Made by a program: the position numbers and the translations under genes. The notes under the pieces were generated by a model. The model searched no databases, was not told the origin of the DNA, and worked only from the letters and a program-made list of their open reading frames with translations. From Subdoligranulum variabile (lineage in GTDB: Bacteria; Bacillota; Clostridia; Oscillospirales; Ruminococcaceae): a DNA stretch of 64,000 nt. The stretch covers positions 18,569 through 82,568 of the forward strand of contig QAKI01000043.1 of the NCBI GenBank assembly GCA_003343905.1. The letters are read 5' to 3'. This document shows positions 53,286-61,693 of this stretch, one piece after another (position 1 is the stretch's first letter; the number at the start of each line of letters is the position of its first letter).

Positions 53286-54782
53286 ATGAAGCATTTTGAA
53301 TTTGAGTACGGCGCGGGGACCATGGGGGCCGACCTGCCGGATTACACCGACGAATTTATTCCCGGCGTCACGGTGCCCGACCCGGCCTACATCCCGGAGG
53401 ATCAGCTCGAAGCCGCCTATCGGGAAAGCCTGGACCACCCCATCGGCATGCCCACGGTCAAGGAACTGGCGCACAAGGGCAGCAAGGTCGTCTTTGTGGT
53501 GCCTGACCGCGTCAAGGGCGGCGAACAGCCCACCAGCCACCGCAAGCTGTCCATCAAGTACATCCTGCAGGACCTCTACAGCGTGGGCGTGGAGAAGAAG
53601 GACATCCTGTTCATCATCTCCAACGGCCTGCACCCGCGTTCCACCGACAAAGACGCCCTGGCGATCTTCGGACCCGAACTGTACAACGAGTTCTGGCACA
53701 CCGGTCAGATCATCAGCCATGACTCCGAGGACCCGGACAACATGGTGGACCTGGGCTTCACCAAGCGCGGCGACCCGGTGTGGATGAACCGCATGGTCTA
53801 TGAAGCCGACCTGCCCATCCTGATCGGCCATGTGAACGGTAACCCCTACGGCGGTTACTCCGGCGGCTACAAGCACAGCGCCACCGGCATCACCAACTGG
53901 AAGAGCATCGCCAGCCACCACGTGCCGTCGGTCATGCACCGGCCGGACTTCACCCCCGTGAACAACGGCAGCCTGATGCGCGACAAGTTCAACGAGATCT
54001 CCATGCACATGGAGGAGAAGATGGGCCATCCCTTCTTCTGCTGCGATGCGGTGCTGGACTCCAAGAGCCGCCAGATCGCCATTTTCTCCGGCTACGCCAA
54101 AGAGATGATGCCCGAAAGCTGGAAGGTGGCCGACAAGCGCACCTATGTGCATTGGGCCGAGAAGAAGTATGACGTGCTGGTGTTCGGCATGCCCCAGAAG
54201 TTCCACTACGGCGACGGCATGGGCACCAACCCCATCATGATGATGCAGGCCCTTTCCGCGCAGGTGCTGCGCTTCAAGCGCGTCATGAGCGACCACTGCG
54301 TCATTATCTGCTCCTCGCTGTGCAACGGCTTCTTCAACGACAAGAAGTGGCCCTACCTGCGGGAGTGCTATGAGTGGTTCCAGCATGACCAGATGAACAC
54401 CCTGCCCGATATGAACCGCCTGGGCGAGTACTTTGCCACCAACGAGGAGTACATCCGCAAGTACCGCTTCACCAATGCGTTCCATCCGTTCCACGGTTTC
54501 AGCATGATGAGCTGCGGCCATATCGCTGAGATGAACACCAGCGCCATCTACATCGTGGGCGCCGAGGAACCGGGTTATGCCCGCGGCATGGGCCTCAAGA
54601 CCCGCGCCACCTTCGAGGAGGCACTGGACGATGCCATGAAGAAGTATGTGGGCGACCACCCGAACATTCTGGCGCTGCCCCTGACTTTCAAGACCACCAG
54701 CGTGCACCTGTGCATGAAGGACCCCAACCAGGACTGCATGGATGAGTACGGCCACCGCCATGGCGGCTGCGGCTGCTGCTGA
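53286..54782 (+). CDS. LarA-like (nickel-pincer) racemase/epimerase family protein
   Basis: The 498-residue protein resembles LarA (DUF2088 fold): VPDRVKGGEQPTSHRK (about 73-88, where LarA has its substrate/cofactor loop), NGLHPRSTDKDA (about 114-125), and YGGYSGGYKHSATGI (about 192-206) with the lysine that in LarA binds the nickel-pincer cofactor, followed by histidines. The chain is longer than lactate racemase (about 420) and ends in a Cys/His-rich tail, HRHGGCGCC. It may racemise or epimerise a hydroxyacid or sugar acid. larB, larC and larE are not in the window. Confidence 0.78.
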   Translation: MKHFEFEYGAGTMGADLPDYTDEFIPGVTVPDPAYIPEDQLEAAYRESLDHPIGMPTVKELAHKGSKVVFVVPDRVKGGEQPTSHRKLSIKYILQDLYSVGVEKKDILFIISNGLHPRSTDKDALAIFGPELYNEFWHTGQIISHDSEDPDNMVDLGFTKRGDPVWMNRMVYEADLPILIGHVNGNPYGGYSGGYKHSATGITNWKSIASHHVPSVMHRPDFTPVNNGSLMRDKFNEISMHMEEKMGHPFFCCDAVLDSKSRQIAIFSGYAKEMMPESWKVADKRTYVHWAEKKYDVLVFGMPQKFHYGDGMGTNPIMMMQALSAQVLRFKRVMSDHCVIICSSLCNGFFNDKKWPYLRECYEWFQHDQMNTLPDMNRLGEYFATNEEYIRKYRFTNAFHPFHGFSMMSCGHIAEMNTSAIYIVGAEEPGYARGMGLKTRATFEEALDDAMKKYVGDHPNILALPLTFKTTSVHLCMKDPNQDCMDEYGHRHGGCGCC

Positions 54783-54815
54783 TCCCCGCATGCAGGGCTG
54801 AACATTTCCCATAAT

Positions 54816-54862
54816 GATCCCCCGGCAGCCGAAAGTTCCGGCTGCCGGGGGATCTTCGTTTT
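54816..54862 (+). terminator. intrinsic terminator after the sugar-phosphate operon
   Basis: A 16-bp stem (GATCCCCCGGCAGCCG and complement, 54816-54854) is followed by TTCGTTTTT. Confidence 0.93.
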
Positions 54863-54968
54863 TGCTATTAAAAATAGGGGATGGCCCGCGTATGGCAAAC
54901 GGGATGAACAACGCGGCGAATAAATCCCGCCCCGGGGCGGAATACTGTCCACAGGGAGGGATAGATTT

Positions 54969-55190
54969 ATGTCTATATTCAAAAAACTGTTGCTGCTGCT
55001 CGCCATCGTGGGCGGCCTGAACTGGGGCATCTATGGCATCTGGGGCTTCAACGCCGTGGGTTGGCTGCTGGGCGGCAGCCTGAACTGGCTGGCCCGCACG
55101 GTGTTCATCGTGGTGGGCGTGGCCGCCATCTGCCTGATCCCCAGCCTGTTCATGGACGGGGAATCCCGGCCGGAGCCGCGGGCGGAGTAA
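54969..55190 (+). CDS. DUF378 small membrane protein
   Basis: The 73-residue protein has two membrane spans with the DUF378 pattern: LAIVGGLNWGIYGIWGFNAV (about 12-31) and ARTVFIVVGVAAICLIPSLF (about 42-61). Its function is unknown. AGGGAGG lies 7 bp before the ATG. It appears to be a single-gene unit between the LarA-like operon and rodA, which converges on it. Confidence 0.9.
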   Translation: MSIFKKLLLLLAIVGGLNWGIYGIWGFNAVGWLLGGSLNWLARTVFIVVGVAAICLIPSLFMDGESRPEPRAE

Positions 55191-55224
55191 AGCCCGGCGG
55201 GCTGCGGCCCGCCATACATAATGC

Positions 55225-56388
55225 TTACAGGATAGGCCGTGCCTGCAGGCGGGTGGTGCGGGCGTGCATCCCCACGCTCAGGACCAGCCCGACGCACAGA
55301 TACATCATGACTACGCTCGACCCGCCGGCGGAGAAGAACGGCAGCGTCACGCCGATCACCGGCAATATCTGCAGGTTCATGCCCAGGTTGATGACACACT
55401 GCACGAACAGCGCGGCAAAGATCCCCACGCACAGCAGGCGGCCCAGGGTGTCGGTGCTCTGCATGGCGGTGCGCAGCGTGCGCAGGCAGAGCAGGAACAA
55501 CAGCAGCAGGACCGCCGCGGCCCCCACAAAGCCCATCACGTTCGCCAGATAGGCGAAAATAAAATCATTCCAGGCGTTGGGCACAAAGATATGGTCCCCG
55601 GTGAACAGCCCCTGCCCGGTCAGGCCGCCGGTGCCAATCGCCATAGCGCCCTTGTTCTGCTGGTAGGTGATATCGGCCAGGGCGGGATCGTCCGGCGTCA
55701 GGATCGCCATGATGCGCTGGAACTGGTAGCCTTTGAGCAGGTCGGGCTTGAGCGCCAGCAGCGCCGCGCCGCCCGCTACACCGGCCAGCAGCGTGCCGCC
55801 CACCAGCCAGTGGGAAAGCCCGCCCGCATACAGCATGATGAGCCCGATGCCCAAAAACACCAGGGCGGTGCCGTCGTCGCCCTGCAGGTGGATCAGCAGG
55901 GGCGGCACGATGATGTGCAGCAGCAGGAGCAGCAGGTTTTTGGGCCGGTTGACCTGCCCGCGGAGCTGGCTCAAGTGCAGCGCCAGCGTCAGGATAAAGC
56001 TGATCTTTGCCAGTTCGGCGGGCTGAAAGGTCATGCCGCCCACCCGGTACCAGCTGTAGTTGGAGGTGCCGCCCGCATCGTAGCCGATGGTCAGCACCCC
56101 GGCCTGCACATTGTGGAAAAACAGCGTGGGCAGCACCAGCCCCCAGGACAGGGTGGCGTGCAGCGGCCAGGCGCGCGCCAGCGCGCGGTAATCGACGGTG
56201 GAAAAAATGACCGCCAGCAGGAAGCCCAGCAGGCTGGCGATGACCTGTACCGAAGCCTTGTTGTTGGAGCCGAGCTGGCTGTACCCCAAAGAGAGCAGCA
56301 CCACCACGCTGATCGCCGAACACAGCAGGCACAGGGCCAGGTACGGCGCATCCACGCGGCGCAGGTAACGGCGGATCAGTGGATACAT
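55225..56388 (-). CDS. rodA: RodA-type peptidoglycan glycosyltransferase (SEDS)
   Basis: The 387-residue protein has ten membrane spans and SEDS motifs YRVGGMTFQPAELAKISFIL (about 116-135), LQGDDGTALVF (about 167-177), AIGTGGLTGQGLF and a late LPVIGVTLPFFSAGGSS. RodA polymerises peptidoglycan for side-wall growth with a class B PBP, which is not adjacent. The GDDG in place of the EPDxGT form and the VTLPFFSAGGSS ending favour RodA over FtsW. Confidence 0.9.
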   Translation of the reverse strand: MYPLIRRYLRRVDAPYLALCLLCSAISVVVLLSLGYSQLGSNNKASVQVIASLLGFLLAVIFSTVDYRALARAWPLHATLSWGLVLPTLFFHNVQAGVLTIGYDAGGTSNYSWYRVGGMTFQPAELAKISFILTLALHLSQLRGQVNRPKNLLLLLLHIIVPPLLIHLQGDDGTALVFLGIGLIMLYAGGLSHWLVGGTLLAGVAGGAALLALKPDLLKGYQFQRIMAILTPDDPALADITYQQNKGAMAIGTGGLTGQGLFTGDHIFVPNAWNDFIFAYLANVMGFVGAAAVLLLLFLLCLRTLRTAMQSTDTLGRLLCVGIFAALFVQCVINLGMNLQILPVIGVTLPFFSAGGSSVVMMYLCVGLVLSVGMHARTTRLQARPIL

Positions 56389-56437
56389 AGGGGGCTCCTT
56401 TCTGCGCGGCAGGGAGGGCCGGCGCGTATTTCTTTAT

Positions 56438-56466
56438 ATTATAGCGCAAGAAGGCGCCTTTGACCA
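56438..56466 (-). promoter_or_regulatory. promoter of rodA
   Basis: On the minus strand TGGTCA (56461-56466) and a perfect TATAAT (56438-56443) are separated by 17 bp, 50 bp before the rodA start. Confidence 0.7.
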
Positions 56467-56482
56467 CGGCTGTGAATTAAAT

Positions 56483-56511
56483 TTTACAAATCCCGCGTTG
56501 TGTACTATAAT
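56483..56511 (+). promoter_or_regulatory. promoter of the tsaE operon
   Basis: TTTACA (56483-56488) and TATAAT (56506-56511) are separated by 17 bp, diverging from the rodA promoter. Confidence 0.85.
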
Positions 56512-56544
56512 AAATACGATTCTACACCAAGGAGTATGACGGCC

Positions 56545-56958
56545 ATGCAGGAATATACCACACATTCCCGGGAAGAAACGGTGGCCCTGGGGCGCACCCT
56601 GGCCCAAACGCTGCCGTCCGGCGCGCTGATCGCCTTTACCGGCGGCCTGGGCGCGGGGAAGACCGCCTTCTGCCAGGGGCTGGCCGAAGGGCTGGGCTGC
56701 ACCGACCCGGCCAGCAGCCCGACTTTTGCCATCGTCAACTATTACCGCGGCCCGCGCCCGCTGGCGCACTTTGATCTGTACCGCATCCACAGCGAGAGCG
56801 ACCTGGCCGCGGCGGGATTCTACGACTACCTGGATATGGGGGCCGTCGTGGCCTGTGAATGGAGCGAAAACTGCGCTGACCTGCTGGAACAGGAACACCC
56901 GATCCATATCGACATCCAGCGGGTGGACGAAACCACGCGCCGCATCACGATCCAGTGA
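56545..56958 (+). CDS. tsaE: tRNA threonylcarbamoyladenosine biosynthesis ATPase TsaE
   Basis: The 137-residue protein has Walker A GGLGAGKTAFCQGLAEGLG (about 33-51), the switch SSPTFAIVNYY (about 57-67), HFDLYRI (about 75-81) and a Walker-B-like VVACEWSEN. TsaE supports the TsaBD complex in making t6A in ANN-decoding tRNAs. The ATG at 56545 is favoured because AGGAG is too close to the ATG at 56536. tsaB follows 49 bp later. Confidence 0.95.
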   Translation: MQEYTTHSREETVALGRTLAQTLPSGALIAFTGGLGAGKTAFCQGLAEGLGCTDPASSPTFAIVNYYRGPRPLAHFDLYRIHSESDLAAAGFYDYLDMGAVVACEWSENCADLLEQEHPIHIDIQRVDETTRRITIQ

Positions 56959-57007
56959 TACAGATCGGAAATTTTCAACAAATACTACATAACGTACAGG
57001 TGATTTT

Positions 57008-57721
57008 ATGAATTTGCTGGCAGTTGATACGGCGGGCAAGAGCGCCGCCGTGGCGGTCCTGCGGGACGATACGCTGCTGTACGAGACCCAGTCCAACACC
57101 GGCCTGACCCACAGCGAGACCCTGCTGCCGATGATCGACACGGCCCTGCGCGCCTGCGGCCTGACGGTGGCGGATCTGGACGTGCTGGGGGCCACCAACG
57201 GCCCCGGCAGCTTTACGGGGCTGCGCATCGGGCTTTCGGTGGTCAAGGGGCTGGCCCTGCCGCGCCAGATCCCCTGCGCGCCGGTGTCCACCATGGCGGC
57301 GCTGGCCTGGGGCATGGCGGGGCAGGGGACGGTCATCGGCGCCCAGGACGCCCGCCGCGGCCAGGTCTATTGGGCGGCCTTCGACCTGGAAAGCCACGGC
57401 CGCCTGACCCCCGACCGCGCCCAGCCGGTGGAAGCACTGGAAGAATTTGTACAGCAATGCAAAAAACCGTTGTTTTTTGTTGGCGACGGCGCCGCTTTGT
57501 GTTACAATAGATACGGGCAGACGCCGGGTGTGGCGGCCTGCCCGGCCCCTTTGCAGGTGTTGCGGGGGGCGGGGGCGGCGCTGGCCGCCAAAGCCGTATG
57601 GGAAAACGGCGGCTGCGTGCCGCCCGCCGAACTGCTGCCGGACTATCACCGGCTGAGCCAGGCGGAGCGGGAACGCGCCGAACGAGAAAAACAACAGGGG
57701 GAACCAGGCAATGCAATTTGA
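57008..57721 (+). CDS. tsaB: tRNA threonylcarbamoyladenosine biosynthesis protein TsaB
   Basis: The 237-residue protein has the ASKHA-like start LLAVDTAGKSAAVAVL and the signature TNGPGSFTGLRIGLSVVKGL (about 63-82). TsaB pairs with TsaD as an inactive structural partner in t6A synthesis. Its last 11 bp overlap the start of rpiB. Confidence 0.95.
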   Translation: MNLLAVDTAGKSAAVAVLRDDTLLYETQSNTGLTHSETLLPMIDTALRACGLTVADLDVLGATNGPGSFTGLRIGLSVVKGLALPRQIPCAPVSTMAALAWGMAGQGTVIGAQDARRGQVYWAAFDLESHGRLTPDRAQPVEALEEFVQQCKKPLFFVGDGAALCYNRYGQTPGVAACPAPLQVLRGAGAALAAKAVWENGGCVPPAELLPDYHRLSQAERERAEREKQQGEPGNAI

Positions 57722-58163
57722 CAAACCGATCGCACTGGCAGCCGACCACGGCGGCTATGAACTGAAAGAGGCAATCAAGGCCCATCTGGAGGAACGGGGC
57801 ATCGCGTGGCAGGACTTTGGCACCGATTCCACCGCCAGCGTGGACTACCCGGACTTTGCAGCCGCTGGCTGCAAGGCGGTGCAGGAGGGGCGCTGCGCGC
57901 TGGTGATCCTGTGCTGCGGCACCGGCGTGGGCATGTCGATGTGCGCCAACAAGATGCGCGGCATCCGCGCCTGCTGCTGCAGCGATACCTTCAGTGCGGA
58001 ATATACCCGCCGCCACAACGACGCCAACGCCCTGTGCCTGGGCGGCCGCGTAGTGGGGGCCGGGCTGGCCTGCCAGATCGTGGACGCCTTCCTGGATGCG
58101 TCCTTTGAGGGCGGCCGCCATCAGACCCGCATTGACAAGATGATGGCCCTGCAGGGGCAGTAA
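57711..58163 (+). CDS. rpiB: ribose-5-phosphate isomerase B
   Basis: The 150-residue protein has AADHGGYELKEAIKAHL (about 9-25), the catalytic cysteine in LCCGTGVGMSMCANK (about 67-81) and HNDANALCLGGR (about 102-113). It interconverts ribose-5-phosphate and ribulose-5-phosphate in the pentose phosphate pathway. It overlaps tsaB by 11 bp, a common Firmicute arrangement of unrelated housekeeping genes. Confidence 0.96.
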   Translation: MQFDKPIALAADHGGYELKEAIKAHLEERGIAWQDFGTDSTASVDYPDFAAAGCKAVQEGRCALVILCCGTGVGMSMCANKMRGIRACCCSDTFSAEYTRRHNDANALCLGGRVVGAGLACQIVDAFLDASFEGGRHQTRIDKMMALQGQ

Positions 58164-58231
58164 ACCGCGTATGTTACGGCCTGCGGCGCAGGCTGGCAAT
58201 AAACTTTGTTTGATGATAAGGAGACTGTACC

Positions 58232-58861
58232 ATGAGCGTAGTCGAGATCGTAGACCATCCCCTCATTCAGCACAAGATCAGCCTGCTGCGGGATCGCAAC
58301 ACCGGCACGAAGGAATTCCGTGACCTGGTGAGCGAAGTCGCCATGCTGCTGTGCTACGAGGCTACCCGCGACCTGCCCACCGAGGAAGTGGAGGTCGAGA
58401 CCCCTATCGCGCTGGCACGCACCAAGGTGCTGGCGGGCCGCAAGCTGGCGCTGGTGCCCATCCTGCGCGCGGGCCTGGGCATGGTGGACGGCATGCTGTC
58501 GATGATCCCCGCCGCCAAGGTGGGCCACATCGGCCTGTACCGCGACGAGGAAACGCTGAAGCCCGTCGAGTATTACTGCAAGCTGCCCAGTGACATCAAC
58601 GAGCGTGAAGTCCTGGTGCTGGACCCCATGCTGGCTACCGGCGGCAGCGCGTCCGATGCCATTGCGCTGATCAAGCAGCGCGGCGCCAAGCACATCAAGT
58701 TCATCGGCCTGATCGCCGCGCCCGAAGGCATGAAGGCGCTGCATGAGGCCCATCCCGATGTGGACATCTATGTGGGCACGCTGGACGAACGCCTGAACGA
58801 CCACGGCTACATCGTGCCCGGTCTGGGCGACGCGGGCGACCGTATCTTCGGCACCAAATAA
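58232..58861 (+). CDS. upp: uracil phosphoribosyltransferase
   Basis: The 209-residue enzyme starts with [19 protein letters not shown] and has [16 protein letters not shown] (about 75-90) and the PRPP site [17 protein letters not shown] (about 127-143). It salvages uracil to UMP. AAGGAG precedes the ATG by about 9 bp, and a terminator follows 20 bp after the stop. Confidence 0.98.
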   Translation: MSVVEIVDHPLIQHKISLLRDRNTGTKEFRDLVSEVAMLLCYEATRDLPTEEVEVETPIALARTKVLAGRKLALVPILRAGLGMVDGMLSMIPAAKVGHIGLYRDEETLKPVEYYCKLPSDINEREVLVLDPMLATGGSASDAIALIKQRGAKHIKFIGLIAAPEGMKALHEAHPDVDIYVGTLDERLNDHGYIVPGLGDAGDRIFGTK

Positions 58862-58880
58862 GAGCATACCTGTACACAGG

Positions 58881-58915
58881 CAGGGGCGCGGGCAGTCAGC
58901 CCGCGCCCCTGTTTT
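58881..58915 (+). terminator. intrinsic terminator after upp
   Basis: A 13-bp perfect stem (CAGGGGCGCGGGC and complement, loop AGTCA) is followed by TTTT. Confidence 0.93.
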
Positions 58916-58968
58916 GTGTGTTGAAAGGGCAGGCCCCGCCCTCTGCGATGGCGGGCACGAAAAAAACC

Positions 58969-58999
58969 TTGACTTGAAGCGCACTTTAAGTGGTACGAT
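58969..58999 (+). promoter_or_regulatory. MerR-type promoter with 19-bp spacer and dyad
   Basis: TTGACT (58969-58974) and TACGAT (58994-58999) are separated by 19 bp, the over-long spacing activated by MerR-family regulators. The spacer and -35 hold a 20-bp near-palindrome from ACTT (58972) to AAGT (58991), matching at 16 of 20 positions. The regulator gene is not in the window. Confidence 0.82.
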
Positions 59000-59032
59000 A
59001 AAAGCGATCCCAATGGTCAGGAGGTTTTTTGT

Positions 59033-59806
59033 ATGGAAGATCGTATCCGGCGCTGTGCCGAAACATACGGGGCGCTGTTCGGCGGCGCCCCGGCGGGGGA
59101 CGAGGGAACGGACCCCGAATTTATGAAGATCCTGCAGCGGTTCATCTTTGGCGAAGTCTGCTATGTGGGTGAACTGAGCGAGCAGGACCGGGAGCTGGTG
59201 ACCGTCGCCGTGCTGTCGGTCAACCAGACGCTGCCCCAGCTCAAAGCCCATGTGGGGGCTGCGCTGCACGTGGGATGCACCCCGGTCGAGATCCGGGAGA
59301 CCGTCTACCAGTGCGCGCCGTTCATCGGCTTCCCCAAGACGCTCAACGCCATCGCGGCGATGAACGAAGCCTTCACGGCGGCGGGGATCGCACTGCCGCT
59401 GCCTGTGCAGGGCACCGTGCAGGAGGATACCCGCTATGAGGCGGGCCGCGCCATTCAGGAACCGCTGTACGGGTCCGAGATCGCGGAACGCTACGGGGAC
59501 CTGCCGCCGGTCTATGCCGAGGCCATCCCCCGGTTCCTGACGGCTTTCGGCTTCGGGGATTTTGCCACCCGCAGCGGTCTGGACACCGCCCGGCGGGAAC
59601 TGCTGACGGTGGTGGTGCTGGCGGCGCTGGGCGGGGCGGACCTGCAGGTGAAGGCCCATGTGCTGGGGGCCGGGAAGGCCGGCAACAGCCGGGACCGCAT
59701 CCTGGCCGCGCTGGTACACGCCATGCCCTACATGGGCATCCCGCGGCTGTTCAATGCGCTGAACGCGATGCGGGCGGCCTGGGGCGAAACGGAAGAACAA
59801 GGGTAA
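59033..59806 (+). CDS. carboxymuconolactone decarboxylase family protein, two domains
   Basis: The 257-residue protein has two CMD repeats: one around residues 30-115 (RELVTVAVLSVNQTLPQLKAHV, in part) and one around 165-250 (RRELLTVVVLAALGGADLQVKAHV, in part). Neither repeat has the CxxC pair of AhpD peroxidases, so redox activity like AhpD is unlikely. Members with this layout are often under MerR-type control in Firmicutes and are linked to carbonyl or oxidative stress. AGGAGG lies 8-9 bp before the ATG. Confidence 0.9.
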   Translation: MEDRIRRCAETYGALFGGAPAGDEGTDPEFMKILQRFIFGEVCYVGELSEQDRELVTVAVLSVNQTLPQLKAHVGAALHVGCTPVEIRETVYQCAPFIGFPKTLNAIAAMNEAFTAAGIALPLPVQGTVQEDTRYEAGRAIQEPLYGSEIAERYGDLPPVYAEAIPRFLTAFGFGDFATRSGLDTARRELLTVVVLAALGGADLQVKAHVLGAGKAGNSRDRILAALVHAMPYMGIPRLFNALNAMRAAWGETEEQG

Positions 59807-59811
59807 CAGAA

Positions 59812-59841
59812 AAAACGCCATCCCCGCGGGGATGGCGTTTT
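59812..59841. terminator. bidirectional terminator between CMD gene and UPF0210 gene
   Basis: A perfect 30-bp palindrome (AAAACGCCATCCCCG and its complement) lies between converging genes; its A and T ends let it work on both strands. Confidence 0.9.
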
Positions 59842-59862
59842 GCTGTCTGTGAAGAAAGAAAA

Positions 59863-61230
59863 TCAGTTTTTCAGCGCCTGCATCGGGGCCGGGATACGGC
59901 CGCCGCGGTGGATCATCACGGCGGGGCTGTACTTGCTGATGGGCATGATGGGGGCGTGGCCCAGCAGGCCGCCGAAGTCCAGCACGTCGCCGGCTTCATG
60001 GCCGATGGCGGGGATCACGCGCACGGCGGTGGTCTTGCTGTTGACCATGCCGATGGCCGCTTCGTCCGCAATCAGGCCGCTGATGACCTCGGCGCTGGTG
60101 TCGCCGGGGACCACCACCATGTCGATGCCCACCGAGCAGACGGCGGTCATGGCTTCCAGCTTTTCCAGCGTCAGGCTGCCGCACTCGGCGGCCTTGATCA
60201 TGCCGTCGTCCTCCGATACCGGGATGAACGCGCCCGAAAGGCCGCCCACGTGGTTGGAGGCCATGACGCCGCCCTTCTTCACGGCGTCGTTCAGCAGGGC
60301 CAGGCAGGCGGTGGTGCCGCAGCAGCCGCAGCTTTCCAGGCCCATCTCCTCCAGAATGTTGGCAACGCTGTCCCCGATGGCGGGGGTGGGGGCCAGGGAC
60401 AGGTCGATGATGCCCGCGGGCACGCCCAGGCGCTCGCTGGCAAGGTTGGCGACCAACTGGCCCAGGCGGGTGATCTTGAACGCGGTCCGCTTGACCAGTT
60501 CGGCCACCTCGTCCATGGGGGCGTCCTTGGGCAGCTTGGCCAAGGCGGCGCGCACCGCGCCGGGGCCCGAAACGCCCACGTGGATCTCGCAGTCCGGCTC
60601 GCCGGGGCCGTGGAACGCGCCCGCCATAAAGGGGTTGTCCTCCGGCGCGTTGCAGAACACGACCAGCTTGGCGTCGCCCATGCACATGTTGTCCTTGGTC
60701 AGTTCGGCGGTCTGGCGGACCACCTGGCCCATCAGGCGCACGGCGTCCATGTTGATGCCGGACTTGGTGGAACCGATGTTGACGCTGGAACAGACGATGT
60801 CGGTTTCGGCCATGGCGCGGGGGATCGCTTCGATCAGGCGCCGGTCCCCGGCGGAAAAGCCCTTATGTACCAGCGCGCCGAAGCCGCCGATGAAGTTGAC
60901 GCCCACGGCCTTGGCCGCGCGGTCCAGCGCCTTGGCGTAGGCTACCGGGTCGGCGTTCGGGGCCGCGCCCAGCAGCATGGCGATGGGGGTGACGCTGATG
61001 CGCTTGTTGACGATGGGCACGCCGTATTCGGCGCTGATGCCATCCACCACAGGCACCAGGTTCCCGGCCAGGCGCACGATCTTGTTGTAGATTTTTTCGC
61101 AGGCTTTGTCGCCGTCAGGGTCGATGCAGTCCAACAGGCTGATGCCCATGGTGACGGTGCGGACATCCAGATTCTCCGAGGTCAGCATCTCGATGGTTTC
61201 CAGAATGTCGCGGCTGTTGATGATTTTCAT
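59863..61230 (-). CDS. UPF0210/PFL family protein (DUF711)
   Basis: The 455-residue protein matches UPF0210 in length and in motifs such as [13 protein letters not shown] (about 23-35), [20 protein letters not shown] (in part, about 108-126) and [20 protein letters not shown] (about 294-313). Its structure relates to glycyl-radical/PFL-like folds but lacks a known activity. It stands 20 bp after an ACT-domain gene, a pairing conserved across Firmicutes, which suggests the ACT protein regulates it. Confidence 0.93.
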   Translation of the reverse strand: MKIINSRDILETIEMLTSENLDVRTVTMGISLLDCIDPDGDKACEKIYNKIVRLAGNLVPVVDGISAEYGVPIVNKRISVTPIAMLLGAAPNADPVAYAKALDRAAKAVGVNFIGGFGALVHKGFSAGDRRLIEAIPRAMAETDIVCSSVNIGSTKSGINMDAVRLMGQVVRQTAELTKDNMCMGDAKLVVFCNAPEDNPFMAGAFHGPGEPDCEIHVGVSGPGAVRAALAKLPKDAPMDEVAELVKRTAFKITRLGQLVANLASERLGVPAGIIDLSLAPTPAIGDSVANILEEMGLESCGCCGTTACLALLNDAVKKGGVMASNHVGGLSGAFIPVSEDDGMIKAAECGSLTLEKLEAMTAVCSVGIDMVVVPGDTSAEVISGLIADEAAIGMVNSKTTAVRVIPAIGHEAGDVLDFGGLLGHAPIMPISKYSPAVMIHRGGRIPAPMQALKN

Positions 61231-61250
61231 GGCTTTTCCCGTTCCCCCTG

Positions 61251-61520
61251 TCAGATGGTGTGCATGGCGTCAAAAACTTCCTGGCGGGTCAGGGTCACCT
61301 GCATGCCCATCTCCTGCCCCAGCGCGGCAAAGCGGTCCCGCACGGCGGCGGGGTCGATGGCGCAGTGGTCCAGGTTCACCAGCATGATCATGCAGAACAT
61401 CTGCTGCATGATGGACTGGGAAACGTCCTCCACGTTGATATTCAATTCGGCGCAGACGGCGCTGACCTTGGCGATAACGCCCACGGTGTCGCGCCCGATG
61501 ACGGTAATAACAGCTTTCAT
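61251..61520 (-). CDS. ACT-domain protein (UPF0237)
   Basis: The 89-residue protein is a single ACT domain ([20 protein letters not shown]) and matches UPF0237. It probably binds a small ligand, perhaps an amino acid, and controls its UPF0210 partner. The ATG at 61520 is chosen because GGGGGTG lies upstream on the leader; the longer frame to 61562 lacks a good ribosome site. Confidence 0.93.
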   Translation of the reverse strand: MKAVITVIGRDTVGVIAKVSAVCAELNINVEDVSQSIMQQMFCMIMLVNLDHCAIDPAAVRDRFAALGQEMGMQVTLTRQEVFDAMHTI

Positions 61521-61644
61521 AATAAAACGCACCCCCTGTAATAGGCGGCGCCCCCCCGGCAAAGGGGCCTTTGCCCCGGCGCGCCGCGCTTATGCAATGA
61601 CTGTATTATAGCAGAGTTCGCGGGTGGGCGCAACAGCGGGGCAT

Positions 61645-61678
61645 AAAAAAGCAAGGGGGAGGCAGGGCCTCCCCCTTG
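61645..61678 (-). terminator. intrinsic terminator after degV
   Basis: Arms AAGGGGGAGGC and GCCTCCCCCTT around an AGG loop are followed on the minus strand by six T. It lies 16 bp after the degV stop. Confidence 0.9.
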
Positions 61679-61693
61679 TTCGTTTGCGGTTCG

